64,000 nt of DNA from assembly GCA_035771165.1 (NCBI GenBank), contig JAWNZC010000012.1, positions 625,001 through 689,000 on the forward strand, read 5' to 3'. The notes beneath the pieces are model-generated. The model saw only the letters and a program-made list of their open reading frames with translations. It did no database searches and had not been told where the DNA came from. A program made the position numbers and the translations under genes. Positions 1-11,452 of the stretch are shown here, piece by piece. This DNA is from Paragorgia papillata. Taxonomy: Eukaryota; Cnidaria; Anthozoa; Scleralcyonacea; Coralliidae. How positions within the stretch are numbered: the stretch's first letter is position 1; every line of letters begins with the position of its first letter.

Positions 1-190
1 CTTCATTATTATAAGTAATACCATGACATGAGGGAAATTAGTGATTAAATTAGTGATTCCCAAAAGCCGAGGGAGGATTTGTGGACTTGGGACTTTCACA
101 AATTCTCCCGAGGCTTGAGGGGACATTTAATCACTAAATTCCCGGCGACATGTCATGAATGGTATTAGTTTGTAATACCATGATTACTTA
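1..190. repeat. Imperfect fold-back repeat at the window edge
   Basis: The left part (TAAGTAATACCATGACATG, then AGTGATTAAAT) returns as its reverse complement near 125-195, so the stretch can fold into a long hairpin. It resembles a MITE. No target-site duplication could be fixed because the left end lies at the window edge. Confidence 0.5.
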
Positions 191-515
191 TAATAATTGC
201 ATTTCTTTGTTACAAGTGTAAAATAGTTCTGTTTGCCTGGATGTTTGGTCATGCATGCTAATGAGGGAAAATTAGAAATTTGCCCTGTTTGGGGGAAATT
301 TAGAGATTAAATACCCTTTGAGAACAGATACAGAAACCGTGGACAAAAAGACAAAACAAAGACTTTCATTGAGTTTCCGGACCATGTACTGTATATCTCA
401 ATTGGCCATCTCCCCAAAGAGTTGAAGATTAGTGACGGATTAGGAAAGCCATAGCGCTGCCAGGGTACTTTGGTAGCGGCGTAAGCACAATGGAACTGTC
501 CAACCAAACGATCCC

Positions 516-933
516 CAATCTTGTTCCCAGAGCCCACGTTCCCCACCCGGGAAACGAGAGACTCTGGGATAATCCGTTTCAAATCACAGGATTCTTGTTA
601 TTCCGGTTGAGGTACGCATGCGTAAATATCCGAGCGGAATCTGGATAGTATGTTCTCCTTGTTTGACTTTTCCCCAAACAAGTCAATGGGGTTGCTGGCG
701 AAGCTCGAATTACAACATCTACACACATACGGCGAAGATATCAATCGCGGCAACGTCTTCACTGGAGTCTTGTCGTCCGACATCTTTGTTATTTTGGTTT
801 TATTAATTCTACTTCCGGTCACTTCAGACCAACTCATGCTCACTATTCAGTCAATAACGTAACGATTTGAAACGAATTATCCCAGTCTCTCTCGTTTCCC
901 GGGTGGGGAACGTGGGCTCTGGGAACGAGATTG
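516..933. mobile_element. MULE-type MITE, copy 1 (9-bp TSD)
   Basis: Ends are CAATCTTGTTCCCAGAGCCC and its near-perfect reverse complement. The 9-bp duplication AACGATCCC lies at 507-515 and 934-942. The terminal ~70 bp on each side match the elements at 21108, 53702 and 57237, while the 418-bp interior is different. A 9-bp duplication with inverted repeats points to a Mutator-like transposase (known for that superfamily). No transposase is encoded. Confidence 0.8.
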
Positions 934-990
934 AACGATCCCAAGAACACTGCAGTCCCATGCAAGCCCATGCCCGGAGTAAAACAGACG

Positions 991-1057
991 CAACCTCGTA
1001 CCCAGGGCCATTTGTGGGGCCTGGGCCAAGATGGCGGCCAAGACCAAATGGCCCTGG
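991..1057. repeat. Partial MITE related to the CAACCTCGTACCCAGG family
   Basis: Starts CAACCTCGTACCCAGGGCC and has the inverted half CCAAATGGCCCTGG, but the right terminus is missing. The same left end is seen in the 50-bp element at 55026. Confidence 0.5.
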
Positions 1058-1144
1058 CACAGCCTGAGCTATATCACCACATCTGATGGTCGAGATAACA
1101 TTGGATGTTTTAGGTATTCTGATTGGTGAAAACAAGGCGGGCGG

Positions 1145-1826
1145 CAGGCTAACTCGCAGGCATTTGTTTATAGGGCTCAAATTATATTAAATAAGTGATA
1201 CCAGAATTGCCGGCTGTTAAAAACAACTTCAAAATGAATGACAATGTGAGGAAAGCTGGCGAAACACCCGTAAAAACGTCGGAAGAATATGTAATGGTGG
1301 GTCGTGTCGTCTCTGTGCCCTGGCTGCCATACAACGAAGTCCATGGTCCGACGGCAATTTAGAGTGTTTTCTAAATCGGGCGAACGAAAGACTTGGTGAA
1401 CAAAGTCAAAAAGTTTTTTGGCTGCGAAAGGAAAGTAAACCACAGGGCAGAATTTACGTGTTTGGCCATTGAGAAGCATGCTTTTTTCAAACAAGAATTC
1501 TCGACTAAACGAAGCCTAAATGTTTTTCAAAACGCTGAATTGAATCCACCGAAAACTCACGAAAACAAGGCGACCCGGCCAGACAACGGCAATCCAGTTT
1601 CTTGCGAATTTGGTACAACAGTGAAGCAAAGCATTTACAGATATTTATTAAAAGTGTATTATTTTAATAATTCGACAATGTATTTGGAAATGAATGTTTT
1701 GATTGTTTTCAGTTTGGGTCAGTCAAGCTGAACTAAATATTCAGAAAAAATTGACCCCGACTGGGCGCGATAAACTTAGTGAAGCCTGGCTCCGGGTAAA
1801 AAATGCGTCAAAATATGGCGCATTTT
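1145..1826. other. No gene supported
   Basis: Short frames exist on both strands, but none has a recognisable domain. A 42-codon frame from about 1234 has a good start context yet no splice-linked continuation. Confidence 0.4.
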
Positions 1827-1838
1827 TTGCAGCCTAAG

Positions 1839-1919
1839 CCAGGGCCATTTGTTCCCGTCATTTTGTTTTTGGCCGCCATCTTGGCTCAGCCTCCACAAAT
1901 GGCCCTGGGGACGAGGTTG
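1839..1919. repeat. Partial MITE with CCAGGGCCATTTG arms
   Basis: CCAGGGCCATTTG near 1839 pairs with CAAATGGCCCTGG, followed by ACGAGGTTG at 1911-1919. It is the mirror of the truncated copy at 991 and keeps the end that copy lost. Confidence 0.5.
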
Positions 1920-2094
1920 AAACAGACAAGCCTTATAAAAAGCGCTCCATGGAGACTCGAGGTGCTCGTTTTCGCGCGGCTACTAAATCTGAGCCAGACA
2001 GGTGTCATATAACTGCGGCGGCCGCGTGCCGTTTTATTAGAGAGTTTAAGCTTCGCGTTTGAGAGCTCCGGCAAATTGACTTTGTTAGACTAAG

Positions 2095-2252
2095 GGGGCT
2101 TTCCATTTACACGGTTAGACCGGTCAGTCCGGTTAAATGGAACATGATTCGTTTGAGACCTGGGATGGTCTGACTGGAAAATTTGGTCCTAATCAAAAGC
2201 AAGTCCATTCTGGTCGTACTGATCGGTCTAACCTTGTCAATTGGAAAGCGCC
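2095..2252. mobile_element. 158-bp MITE with CTAAG duplication
   Basis: Left end GGGGCTTTCCATTTACACGG pairs with the right end TTGTCAATTGGAAAGCGCC. The 5-bp direct repeat CTAAG flanks it at 2090-2094 and 2253-2257. Terminal layout (G-rich end, then TTTACAC) matches three other elements here at 15547, 29877 and 31302. Confidence 0.75.
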
Positions 2253-2960
2253 CTAAGTATAGTTTCTACTGGCCCTCGCCACTTTATTTTTTTATTTCTT
2301 CGTTATGATGGCGATTTTACGTTATAGTTTATTCGCGAGAAGTCTTTATCATAGCCTGCGGGCAGGCCCTCCTGTTGCTGTGAAATGTGGGCCTGCAACA
2401 AAGCATGGGTTTTTTCATCACTCGCGACTGTCAGAGGCCGCGTATTTCTATTGGTCGAATTTGGCGGCCGCGAGTTTCTATTGGTCGAACAAAATTAATG
2501 CAGAATAAACTATTTTTTTGTTTACGGAGTTCAACAATGCATGGAGTGGAGACATATTCCAAGAAGACGGCTATTAAAGATGCCGTAGCTCTTAATATTT
2601 TTAAGTTGAATTTGGTTCAACCGACCTACGAGTTTTTTATGAAAACATCTGACGCCGACATGCCGGCGAGGCAGCCGTCTATTTAAGAACATGCGATATA
2701 TATATATTATAAATATTAAATTATTATTATTAAATTATTATTAAATTATCAGTGTTATAGCCAATCGAAGTATGGGTAGGAGGCGCGATAAATAATGTCA
2801 TCATTTTTTCAAGCCACGTACCAGCAACGCGGCCGAGCTACTCGCCAAACAGACGCAGACACCGCAGTCACATTCTCAACTTTGCCGGCGATGACTGCGG
2901 TCGGCAGAACGCTGGCATACCGGCGGCTCTTGCGGCTATATGGAAACCAGGCTTTATTAA

Positions 2961-3128
2961 GCCTGGTTTCCATATAGCCGTAAGAGCCGGCGGCATGGCT
3001 GCGGCAAGGACAATGGTCCAATCGCATACAGCTTTTTATTGCTGGCTAATTCAACACTGTCTATGATTGGACCATGGCCCCTTGCCGCAGCCATGCCGCC
3101 GGCTCTTACGGCTATATGGAAACCAGGC
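2961..3128. mobile_element. TTAA-flanked palindromic MITE, copy 1
   Basis: GCCTGGTTTCCATATAGCCG at the left is repeated in inverse at the right. TTAA lies on both sides (2957-2960 and 3129-3132), as for piggyBac- or Kolobok-type elements. A truncated sister copy (about 2905-2954) abuts it, and a second copy sits at 16701-16838. Confidence 0.75.
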
Positions 3129-3132
3129 TTAA

Positions 3133-4639
3133 GCAAATACAACGCGAACGTCAAGGAACGTCCTTAATAGTCCTTAATACAATAGAAGTTTCCTCGCACA
3201 GCAAAGAAAATGAATAATTTTTAGTCCCAAGAGTAATCCTAACGCCGTCTCCGTTCTACATACAACGTTATTCAGATCATTTTCACGTCTTTAGGACAAC
3301 GTTAACTCGTGGAACGGCGAAACTCGTAGTCGAGTTTGACTTCAAACTATGCAACGAAATCCTTTTAGAACTCTAAAGCTTTTGAATGTCGAAAAACATA
3401 CTTTAAGTATTCAATACTACGTAAACGATTCGTGGTTTCTACTAGATACTGAACTTTACATTACCGTCGTCGTCCTGTTCAAAACTTCAAAACATATTAA
3501 CAAGAGGAGATTACACATTCACTTAATTCGTGTAATAAAGATTATTGCTATGTGAGGTAAGTTATTTTTCAAAAGAAGTTTCTTTCTGCCATTAATGTCT
3601 GTGCTATAGTGTCTGGAACTTAATTGATATCATCCAATTTTTGCGCCAGTGAGTGCGTCTGGTATTATCGAAGTCGAAAAGGAGAGCCGGCTGGCTCGCA
3701 GGCTACCGGTTATTCAGTTCAGAATGACCCAGTTTTTCAACTCAACAGCCAGAAGGAAAGTCTTGCTAAATTTGATTAAAACACTTTCATAACTATTAAA
3801 TATTAATATGTCGCTGTTTAGACTGGTTTGGTGGAAAACGCGGACTTGCGGACTGCGGACTTGCAGACTGTTGCAGAAATTTGTAAAAAAGAGGGAAACG
3901 ACGTAAAAAAATGTGTTTTCTACAATAATTTAGAGTCTTTTAGCACGTTTAGCTTCTAACTTTCGGCAACGGCCCATATGATGTAATACAATACACATAC
4001 ATTTTGACTTGAGGACTAGAGACACAAGAGCAAATCTAACAGGAAACGCGGAGATGTATCGTTTAATTGTATGTGATCTGTTTGGTTTTCATTGCAAGGA
4101 GCAAGTCCCAGTGTCGTTACCGACACATAAAAGCCATGTTTTCGCTACAGGTTTCGCTACAGGTCTAAAGTTATTAAATATATTGAACTCCTAACTACAT
4201 ACTCGACAATCGTTAGATGCGTTACATTGCTTCTGGCTTTCTTATAACAGATTTTTTGAGTTTTCAGTAACGTGTATAGTTGATAGTGTGAAATTTACAT
4301 CTTCGGATTGTGCTTTGAATGAGGGTTTTCACACCGACTTCCGGAAGAATGTGATTGGTTTGATTCACGACATTTGCATATTAATTAAGTGGGCGTTGAT
4401 CGATTTACCCCTAGGATTGTTGCAGGCTCTCATGTGATTTCACAGCGCCGCGTTGAGAGAGCCTGCTCGCAGGCTATCTTTATCATTGCTTCACAGACTA
4501 CGTACTTTTATCTTTCGTTGTTTATTTAATACGAACTCTTTTGTAAGTTTGTTTAGGTTTGAAAAGCGACTTTTCCCAATTTAGTTAGTTATATTATTTT
4601 ACAGCAGTTAGCGGCTTTATTTAATGGGAGATTTATTAC
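3133..4639. other. AT-rich stretch, no gene seen
   Basis: No reading frame with a recognisable domain. Two spots with TCGCAGGCTA-like ends (near 3700 and 4470) look like MITE termini, but no complete element could be bounded. Confidence 0.4.
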
Positions 4640-4775
4640 ACTAATCCTGAATTCTAGACACTTTAAATTGACAATTCAGGATAGGCCTGCACCACATTCA
4701 GCCTTCGATCTGATCTTCCTCGGCCTACTCCCACCTCTTTGCTCGCGCGTTATAGAGACCTCTGCACTTTCCAGT
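4640..4775. repeat. Dispersed repeat, partner at 30183-30330
   Basis: The stretch around TTTAAATTGACAATTCAGGA, continuing through CGATCTGATCTTCCTCGGCC, recurs in the opposite orientation at 30183-30330. It is non-coding and its class is unknown. Confidence 0.6.
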
Positions 4776-5292
4776 GGCCCGAGTGAATACCTGACCCAGG
4801 TGTCTTGTTGACAGTATCGACACGAGGTCGATTTAAAAGGTAAACAAACCAGTCAAAGTCGACTCGCAAACACGTAACCAAGCAAAGACGTAACAAGTGG
4901 ATGTTTATGTTGTTTATATATTTAAATAAAAAATAGAAGACAAGTATTAAAGTTTATTATTATATGGCACGGATTACTTCTGGTAAAATCACGCGTTGTG
5001 ATTGGTTGCTGACGGGGCGAGATTTCTCCGTAATGCCCACGGGCATTATGAAAATTGTTAATGCCGCCTACGATTGGAAACAAACAAAAAATCCTAATAA
5101 GAAACTTTTATTGCCGAAAAACGGCGAAAATAGATGAAATAGACGACGATGAACATTATAAAAGTAAATTCTAGTATCCAGACGAGAAAGAAACAGAAGA
5201 AAATAACGCTAGTTCGGTGTTTTGACGAAGTTAAAGGAAGCGAAGACCAAGAAATACAAGATTGATTTTGAAATAAAAAGTGCCATATAATA

Positions 5293-5443
5293 AACTACTT
5301 AATAACCTCGACCGTTCGGTCTTTACGGTAAAATATTAAACCTCAGTCTTGAGCGTATTAACCTCGCTATCGCTCGGTCAATACAGCAAGACCACAGTTT
5401 AATATTTTACCGTAAAGACCTCACTCTCGGTTATTAAGTAGTT
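5293..5443. repeat. Fold-back element with 15-bp perfect ends
   Basis: AACTACTTAATAACC at the left is mirrored by GGTTATTAAGTAGTT at the right, and CTTTACGGTAAAATATTAAA is also inverted inside. It is MITE-like and codes for nothing. Confidence 0.6.
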
Positions 5444-5648
5444 AGGAATACGTTTTAAGAACTCAATATTTGAAGAAATGCAAAATTAGACTACAAGTAT
5501 TTATTAAACGCACGCGCGCGATCAAAGGCGCGCCATACGTATTTTGACGCGCGTGCTCGATCAAGCCCAATGCTCTTTACCAGTCTTCAACTTTTGGGAA
5601 ATGGCCAATTGACTAATGCTATGACATTATCTATCAACGATAGATCAG

Positions 5649-5887
5649 CAGGGGCGTAGCGTGCGGCGGGGTGTAGGGGTGTGTGACCCCCCCCCCCCCC
5701 ACACACACACACACTTTTTTGAAAACTTGTCGGTAAAACAGAGATTTTGCAGAGAAAAACGTGATTTGTCGGTAAATTGATAGGAAATTGGTCGGGAAAT
5801 TGGACATAAAAATGAGTTGGTCGGTAATTGAGGAAGCGCAATAGAGGTACCCCCCCCCCCGCTCAGAATGGTCACGCTACGCCACTG
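5649..5887. mobile_element. hAT-like MITE with CAG...CTG ends
   Basis: Starts CAGGGGCGTAGCGTG and ends CACGCTACGCCACTG, typical hAT termini. Flanks contain GATAGAT on both sides, but an exact 8-bp duplication could not be aligned. It contains a C14 run at 5687-5700 followed by (AC)7. Confidence 0.55.
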
Positions 5888-6132
5888 GATAGATAGTCTA
5901 TCTGGCGTCAGCTAGAGTACTGGAGTAAAAGTAATAAGTTGCCAAATGGTAACCATGGCCATTATCAAAGTAAGTATTATCAATCAATGTAATTGGTGTT
6001 GAATTTTTTTTAATTATCCCACACAATCTCTTGGCTGGTTCGACAGGCATGCTTTTGTTTGCATATGATGCAACACACTAAGATCAGAGTATCAAAACGA
6101 TGAACAGTAACTTTTTAAGTTACAGTATATAT

Positions 6133-6285
6133 TCAAAAAATTTTAATCCTTTCCCACTGACTGACTTTCTCCTGTGACAAGTAAATCGTCTGGCATTCAC
6201 CAGAGTAAAATACATAAGTACCTTTGTCTCCAGTAAATGAGCTTTGTATTTCTCCTTGGCCATTGCATACCATAAGGGTAGAGGT
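6133..6285 (-). CDS. Candidate terminal coding exon, unrecognised gene
   Basis: On the minus strand, a splice acceptor (...CTATATAG) is followed by a 50-codon open frame ending in TGA. Its composition looks like a globular protein: it includes GDKGTYVFYSGECQTIYL. It lies about 150 bp downstream of another candidate exon (6434-6558) on the same strand, but joining the two in this frame needs phase 0 while the upstream donor is phase 2. The join is therefore unresolved, and the alternative frame (RPLPLWYAMAKEKYKAHL) is also open for a while. I do not recognise the family. Confidence 0.3.
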   Translation of the reverse strand, partial: TSTLMVCNGQGEIQSSFTGDKGTYVFYSGECQTIYLSQEKVSQWERIKIF

Positions 6286-6433
6286 CTATATAGTAGTTAA
6301 AAAAAGGTTTGTACCTGACTCGGTGCAAATGACTCATTCCAGGTTTGTCAAGAATAACTCATTCCAGACCTGAAATATGATACTAGCCATTAGGGTTCAA
6401 ATTCATTGTGAATATATAACAGTAACAGTATAC

Positions 6434-6558
6434 CTGTAATCTGTATACTGGTACTTGATATCAGCCCACTTGACAAATGTCTCAAAATCACCAATTAAAG
6501 TGGTATCTTCAAAGATCATTACATCTGCAGAAAAACTCCACATTTCTCCCCCAATATC
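6434..6558 (-). CDS. Candidate internal exon, unrecognised gene
   Basis: Minus-strand segment bounded by an acceptor (CTCTTTTAG) and a donor (CAG then GTATAC). Only one of three frames is open. It reads as a well-mixed protein segment that includes MWSFSADVMIFEDTTLIGDF and ends ADIKYQYTDY. It is too short to be found by length alone; support comes from splice sites at both ends plus a single open frame. It could belong to the same minus-strand gene as the exons at 10223-10536. Function unknown. Confidence 0.35.
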
Positions 6559-6609
6559 CTAAAAGAGTTTGATTAGTTAGTAGAGATCGAGCAACGTTTT
6601 TGCAAGATC

Positions 6610-6780
6610 ATTAAAAATGGGAGCCATGGGTGGGACAAGCTATTAGTGCACTGCCTCTCACCACTGAAGTTAAACCCAGTCAAAAGAGGTTAGTACTCGG
6701 ATAGGTGACCACATTAGCTTTATGTGAGCAGAGTTGTTGGTTCTCTCCTGTACCTCAAGGGTTTTTCACTGGTCATCAAT
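6610..6780 (+). repeat. 5S rRNA-derived SINE or pseudogene
   Basis: AAGTTAAACCCAGTC followed by GGTTAGTACTCGGATAGGTG reproduces the internal control region of 5S rRNA (GAAGTTAAGC... TTAGTACTTGGATGGGTGAC). Flanking parts do not match a full 5S gene, so a SINE3-type head or a decayed 5S copy is likely. Confidence 0.55.
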
Positions 6781-7218
6781 GGTGCCCAAATGAACTAGTG
6801 GTTAAGGGACAGATGAGATGATGAAAAAATTCAGTCCCCACAAATTGGTCCCATTGCTGTCTGAGCACTTAGGGAGGTCATGGTGACCCACTCCCACTAA
6901 TGCCTGCTTGTCGGAGAGCAATATTGTGTTCAAGTGATAGACCAATCAAATTTAACTTTCTAGAATTGGGACAGCTGACCTTCACTTTGGCAGACTACCA
7001 TGACAAATAAAATTGTATGGTGTTAGTGCAGGGTTTGAGATTACAATTTTTCGGTGGTATCCCCAAGGGATACCAGCATCTCTGAACTTGGTATCCCAAA
7101 TGAAAATTTGGTATCCAAACTTTTGATACCAGAAAATACACGGTGCTTCTTAATATCCAGATGTTATGAACTAAGAACTTACAATAAATGAAGAGCGAGC
7201 TGGGAAGCTTGTGGGAAC

Positions 7219-7392
7219 TTCAATAGACCTTTCCGCATGAAGTGCATGGATAACACGTTGAGAGATTTATTGGCTCTCGCAACTGACTTCGGACATCCAA
7301 AACTTCGGACAAACATTGGACATTAGCCAATCAGATTTGTTAAAAAGAAAGATCATGTGATCCATTCATTTCATGCGGAAAGGTCTATTGAA
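7219..7392. mobile_element. MITE with TTCAATAGACCTTTCCGCATG ends
   Basis: The left end starting TTCAATAGACCTTTCCGCAT is mirrored exactly at the right, ending TTTCATGCGGAAAGGTC and TATTGAA. The interior is non-coding. The TSD is ambiguous because the terminal bases are themselves palindromic. Confidence 0.6.
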
Positions 7393-7399
7393 TTGATTA

Positions 7400-8100
7400 T
7401 ATCTCGGCTGTCAAATACTTTCAATAATCTCATCACCAGACTTGGGCATTGATTGGGCATTTTCTCTCCTTTGTATGGATACTGAGGTCTAATATGCAGT
7501 GGCTATGGTGCTAAGACAGGAGACCGCTGGTGGGAGGAACGTGGGCAGAAGGTCAGATTTCCATGAAATACTGCATGCCAGCTACATATTAAACCGTGAT
7601 TAAATTAACTTACTGTACATTAACTGCAGAATATGCATTGTTTGGAGGTAGGTGCCATTGGTGACCAGGCTAGTCAGCAATCTAGCCTTGTTAGCAAGCA
7701 AAGTAACTGTAAGCAATTGGACCATGAGCAAATAGCCAGCAAACTAAGCAATAGCAATTAGGGTAATCAGAGAAGCAATAGGCATTTGCCATGACAACTC
7801 TGCCAAGGCAGACCACCAGCACCAGTCACACTGACAAGTCAGTGGAATAACATAATATACGATCTATAGGATATTCCAGGGGCAGCACGCTAAGGTATTA
7901 AAGGTATTAGTACTAATACCTTTTTTTCTCTGGATTGAAATGAATTGTAAAATAATATAATTATTCCAAGAACAGAGACGGATGGAAGAAAACAACATCT
8001 TTGTTTTTGATTGTTTGATTTCAATTCCGCAGTACCGTACCGTCCTCGCTGATGCGCGCAACATCCTTAGCGACTTTAGCGACAAGTGTTTGAAAGGCTT
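7400..8100. other. No gene seen
   Basis: Non-coding, with a short hairpin AAGGTATTAGTACTAATACC near 7900 similar to the hairpins at 8107 and 8568. The frames present show no domain or splice support. Confidence 0.35.
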
Positions 8101-8106
8101 AGACCT

Positions 8107-8598
8107 CAAGGTATTAGAATCTCAAAACTAATACCTTGACTTGGCAAGAAACGCGGATTTTCAGTGTTAAATTTCACCACAGGTGGTACAATATTTATAT
8201 TTTAAAGTCAGACAGTTTACTATTTCGATTTAAAACTGCTTTAATTTCGCAGCGATTTCGTCTGCAATTCTTTTCACTTCATTACATTGACAATATATAA
8301 CATCTCAATATATAAATCATCCATGTAGTATCGGCTGTATCGCCTATTTCACAAGGAAAAGCTCCCAACACTGGAGTTCAACACTTCAATAATATGGAAA
8401 CAAAGAGCAATTATTTATAACAATTTTGAAGCTTTGATATGGTGACTAGAATTTATCTGATGAAAGGAAAACCTTCTTGAATCCATATTTAACAAAAAAA
8501 AGGCATAAGTTCTCCTTCAAAGGTAAGAACGATGCGAATATTTGTATATCTAACAACGCAATCATACAAGGTATTAGTTTTGCAATTCTAATACCTTG
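8107..8598. repeat. Element bounded by inverted copies of a 32-bp hairpin
   Basis: CAAGGTATTAGAATCTCAAA continuing to CTAATACCTTG starts at 8107, and its close reverse complement ends at 8598. Each end is itself a hairpin (AAGGTATTAG / CTAATACCTT). The two ends bracket about 490 bp of non-coding DNA. Confidence 0.5.
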
Positions 8599-8604
8599 GC
8601 CACC

Positions 8605-9908
8605 TGTGTTCCCAAAACCAGGCAGATGTTGCGCTGATCATATGTATTGTCGGCGCATCACGCAAGCTACTGTATTTACACGTGCAGTGCATCAGTATCG
8701 CTAAGATGGCGTTGCGGTGGGGAGGCGTGTGGCCATCGCTGGGATGTTTCAAAACTTTTTTCTTTACTATCGAGTCACAACTGTAAAGTGTAAACTTAAA
8801 AACTAAGTAAGAGAACAGTGAACAAGTTTTGTTATACATTAGACCCCCCTACGTTATATACCACAACTAATACCAAAAAATTTACGCTCTGCGCCGCCCC
8901 TGGGATATTCTATACTTTGTATCTACACGGGTGGGGAAAGGGTGAAGGGGGAGCACAAGCTGAGCAAAGACGCTACTTGCAGCCAAGCAACAGACGCTCA
9001 ATGAATCTCGAATGCACAGGAAACCCCTTAACGTAATTGACGTAAGGGACTCCCCTAATAAGGGGAACTGCAGGCCAACTACATACATCAGCAGTTAACT
9101 TTGCTTACCTAATATAAAAATAATCTGGTGTAAATAAATTCCTCCAACTCAATCGACAACAACAAACACAGTGTAAAGTGTTAATTCACAGTGTGGATGA
9201 ACCTCATTTCATTGTACTGTATTCTTCCCTGTGGCCCTCATAACGTGACGTAACGAGTTATCAAAGATCAGAGATACGCTAGTTTCTAGATATTAGAAGT
9301 CTGAATGATGATAAAAAGATCGGAAAGAAATTTGGGACTCAAGCTACAGTGAGGTCACTAACTGAGCTGTTTATACACTGTCACCAAGCCACCAGATAAA
9401 GGTGAACAATGAACTAAAATGAATTAAGCTGTGTTTAAATATCACTAACTTTCACGAGTAAAGCATGCATCAACAAAACCAGTTGAATTGTTTTCAATTT
9501 TCTTCTATCATAGGTGCAATGTGCATGAAAAATTAAAAATTTTCATGAATAGTAATAAATAATAGACGGTTATAGTCACACTCTCCAGCAAGTTATTTTC
9601 CCACACCCGGTCCCTGTGATTGGCTGATCTATATTTGGCACAGTACTGTAGTATTGATTTGATTGGTTTATGGTACACAAAGAGAACACAATATTGCTCT
9701 TCGACAAGCAGGCGTTAGTGGGAGTGGGGAGGCTACCTGAGCCCAGGGCCAACCAAAACCAGCCAACATCATTTGTTGTTTCAACACTGCCTATGGAGCA
9801 TACTACTTTCCAGGTAGCCTACAGTATAGCTAATACCTGTCAATAGCTATTGAGTATTGTATTTGTATGTAAGCCAGTAACTATGTAGCTAGCCAGTAGC
9901 TACAGTAT
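8605..9908. other. No confident gene
   Basis: A possible minus-strand micro-exon ends at a GTAAGC donor near 9108-9110 (frame WRNLFTPDYFYI), but its acceptor is weak. Otherwise nothing supports a gene. Confidence 0.3.
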
Positions 9909-9916
9909 GTGGCCAG

Positions 9917-10144
9917 CCAGGGTGCATTCCATGTCAACCCCACGCCGAAGATAAGTCACTGGTATTCAGGTGCTGCGCCAAGGGAGGTCAAGATGAACGC
10001 CAGCGCCAGCACCACCCACTGACTTGTATAGTTGTATGGCTGTATATGTGCGCCGACCGCAGTGTGATTGTGCACCAGCACGCAGAGCACTTTTGAAACT
10101 CACGCCGAAGATCTTCGGCGTGACGTACATGGAATGCACCCTGG
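9917..10144. mobile_element. 228-bp MITE with 8-bp TSD (hAT-like)
   Basis: Termini CCAGGGTGCATTCCATGT and its inverse. The 8-bp duplication GTGGCCAG lies at 9909-9916 and 10145-10152. Inner repeats GCCGAAGATCTTCGGC form a second hairpin near the right end. Confidence 0.75.
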
Positions 10145-10222
10145 GTGGCCAGAAGTACTAGCTTATATGTAGCCAGTATTAAACTACAGCTACTGTATAC
10201 TCGATACAAAAACTCTAAATAC

Positions 10223-10371
10223 CTTTTTCTTCAACTCTACAAACGCTACCCAGTCACACTCCAACATTCCTTCGCACACGGGCTGTTTCAACTTATCTTT
10301 ATTTTTCCTCGACATATCCTTCACAAAGTAAGCAAAACACTTGGTTGAATGTAAATTGAATATTTCTATTT
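10223..10371 (-). CDS. Candidate exon 2 of a minus-strand gene
   Basis: Minus-strand open frame from an acceptor (GAATGACAG) to the donor AAG then GTATTT. It encodes a Lys-rich, protein-like segment including LHSTKCFAYFVKDMSRKNKD and CEGMLECDWVAFVELKKK. The acceptor requires one base from the previous exon, while the plausible start exon at 10459-10536 ends in phase 0. Either the start exon uses another frame or the copy is damaged. No domain recognised. Confidence 0.4.
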
Positions 10372-10458
10372 CTGTCATTCGAAAACTTTTTTCGTATTTG
10401 GAAACCTTCATTTACTTGACATCTAAACTAAACGTATTTCTTTTCTTTCTCAACTTAC

Positions 10459-10536
10459 CTCTATCATGCCGCTGGCTCTGTGAAAATCAACGCTTTTTAG
10501 AAGACCGTAAACGGACATCACTTTTTTGGCCACCAT
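10459..10536 (-). CDS. Candidate start exon of a minus-strand gene
   Basis: ATG at 10536 in a good context (GGCAAGATGG) opens 26 codons (MVAKKVMSVYGLLKSVDF...) that run to a strong donor, GAG then GTAAGT. The neighbouring exon at 10223-10371 lies 87 bp downstream on the same strand. Phase disagreement between the two (see that entry) keeps confidence low. Confidence 0.35.
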
Positions 10537-10643
10537 CTTGCCTTTCTATGGTTGACATGACAACGCTTGCGTGCCGATGACAGTGAAAGGACTAAGTTCT
10601 AGAGGGTTAGACCGAGGCTTCGCCAATGAGGCTTCGCTAGAGT

Positions 10644-10956
10644 CAATCTCGTACCCAGAGCCTGCGATCCTTTTGGTCATTACCAAGGATCAGAGGCTCT
10701 GGGAAACTCCGATGAAACTTGTCATCTGATTGGTTAGTTTAAAAACAGTAAAATTTCAAATAATGTGCACGTTGCTAACTTGTTTAATCGATTGGTTATA
10801 AATCCATGTCCTATATTCACGAATTTATTGGTTAGGATTAGGGTGTGTGTTGGGGTGTGTGTTAGGGTGTGTGTTGGGGTTATTTAGGACATGGAATTAT
10901 TACCCTCCGTTCCTTGGTAATGACCAAAAGGATCGCAGGCTCTGGGTACGAGATTG
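10644..10956. mobile_element. MULE-type MITE, distinct subfamily (9-bp TSD)
   Basis: Starts CAATCTCGTACCCAGAGCCT and ends with the inverse. The 9-bp duplication CGCTAGAGT is at 10635-10643 and 10957-10965. The inverted repeats continue through GATCCTTTTGGTCATTACC. The interior holds a short GGGTGTGTGTTAGG tandem stretch. Confidence 0.8.
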
Positions 10957-11452
10957 CGCTAGAGTAAGAGCAGGGGCACTGATCTCGAAATAATACTGGA
11001 TTAAGTATCCATTGTTTACAAAATTAAGCTGGAAGTCAGCCATTACTAAGGGACCACGTGATTGTCTTTCTAGCGTATTCTGGCACCGATATAAACATTT
11101 TGTTGAATGAGATGCTGAATTTTTGAAAGAAAATATAGTTCAATATTCTTTTTGGGTACAGAAGACGTTTTAAGAAGACATAAAGACATTTTTCAGCATG
11201 TTTGGTCCCTTAGTAATGGTGGATTTCTTTTGTTTAGCTGGCTTCATTTTATGAACCAGTGGATAATAGGTTGCACTATCCAGTCTTCTTTTGAGATCAG
11301 TGGAGTAGGGGCCGTTCACAAAATACGTGACGCTTGGGGTGGTGGGGGTGTTTGTTTGTCGAAGCGTCACATAACGTCACAAGGGGGGCGGGGAGTTGTA
11401 ACAAACACAGTCACGTGACGGACAGACTGAAAAACTATAAGTATTTTTTTAA

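Noticed and set aside
1393..1731. 112-codon frame
   Set aside because: Overlaps an equally long minus-strand frame; no domain and AT-rich low-quality tail.
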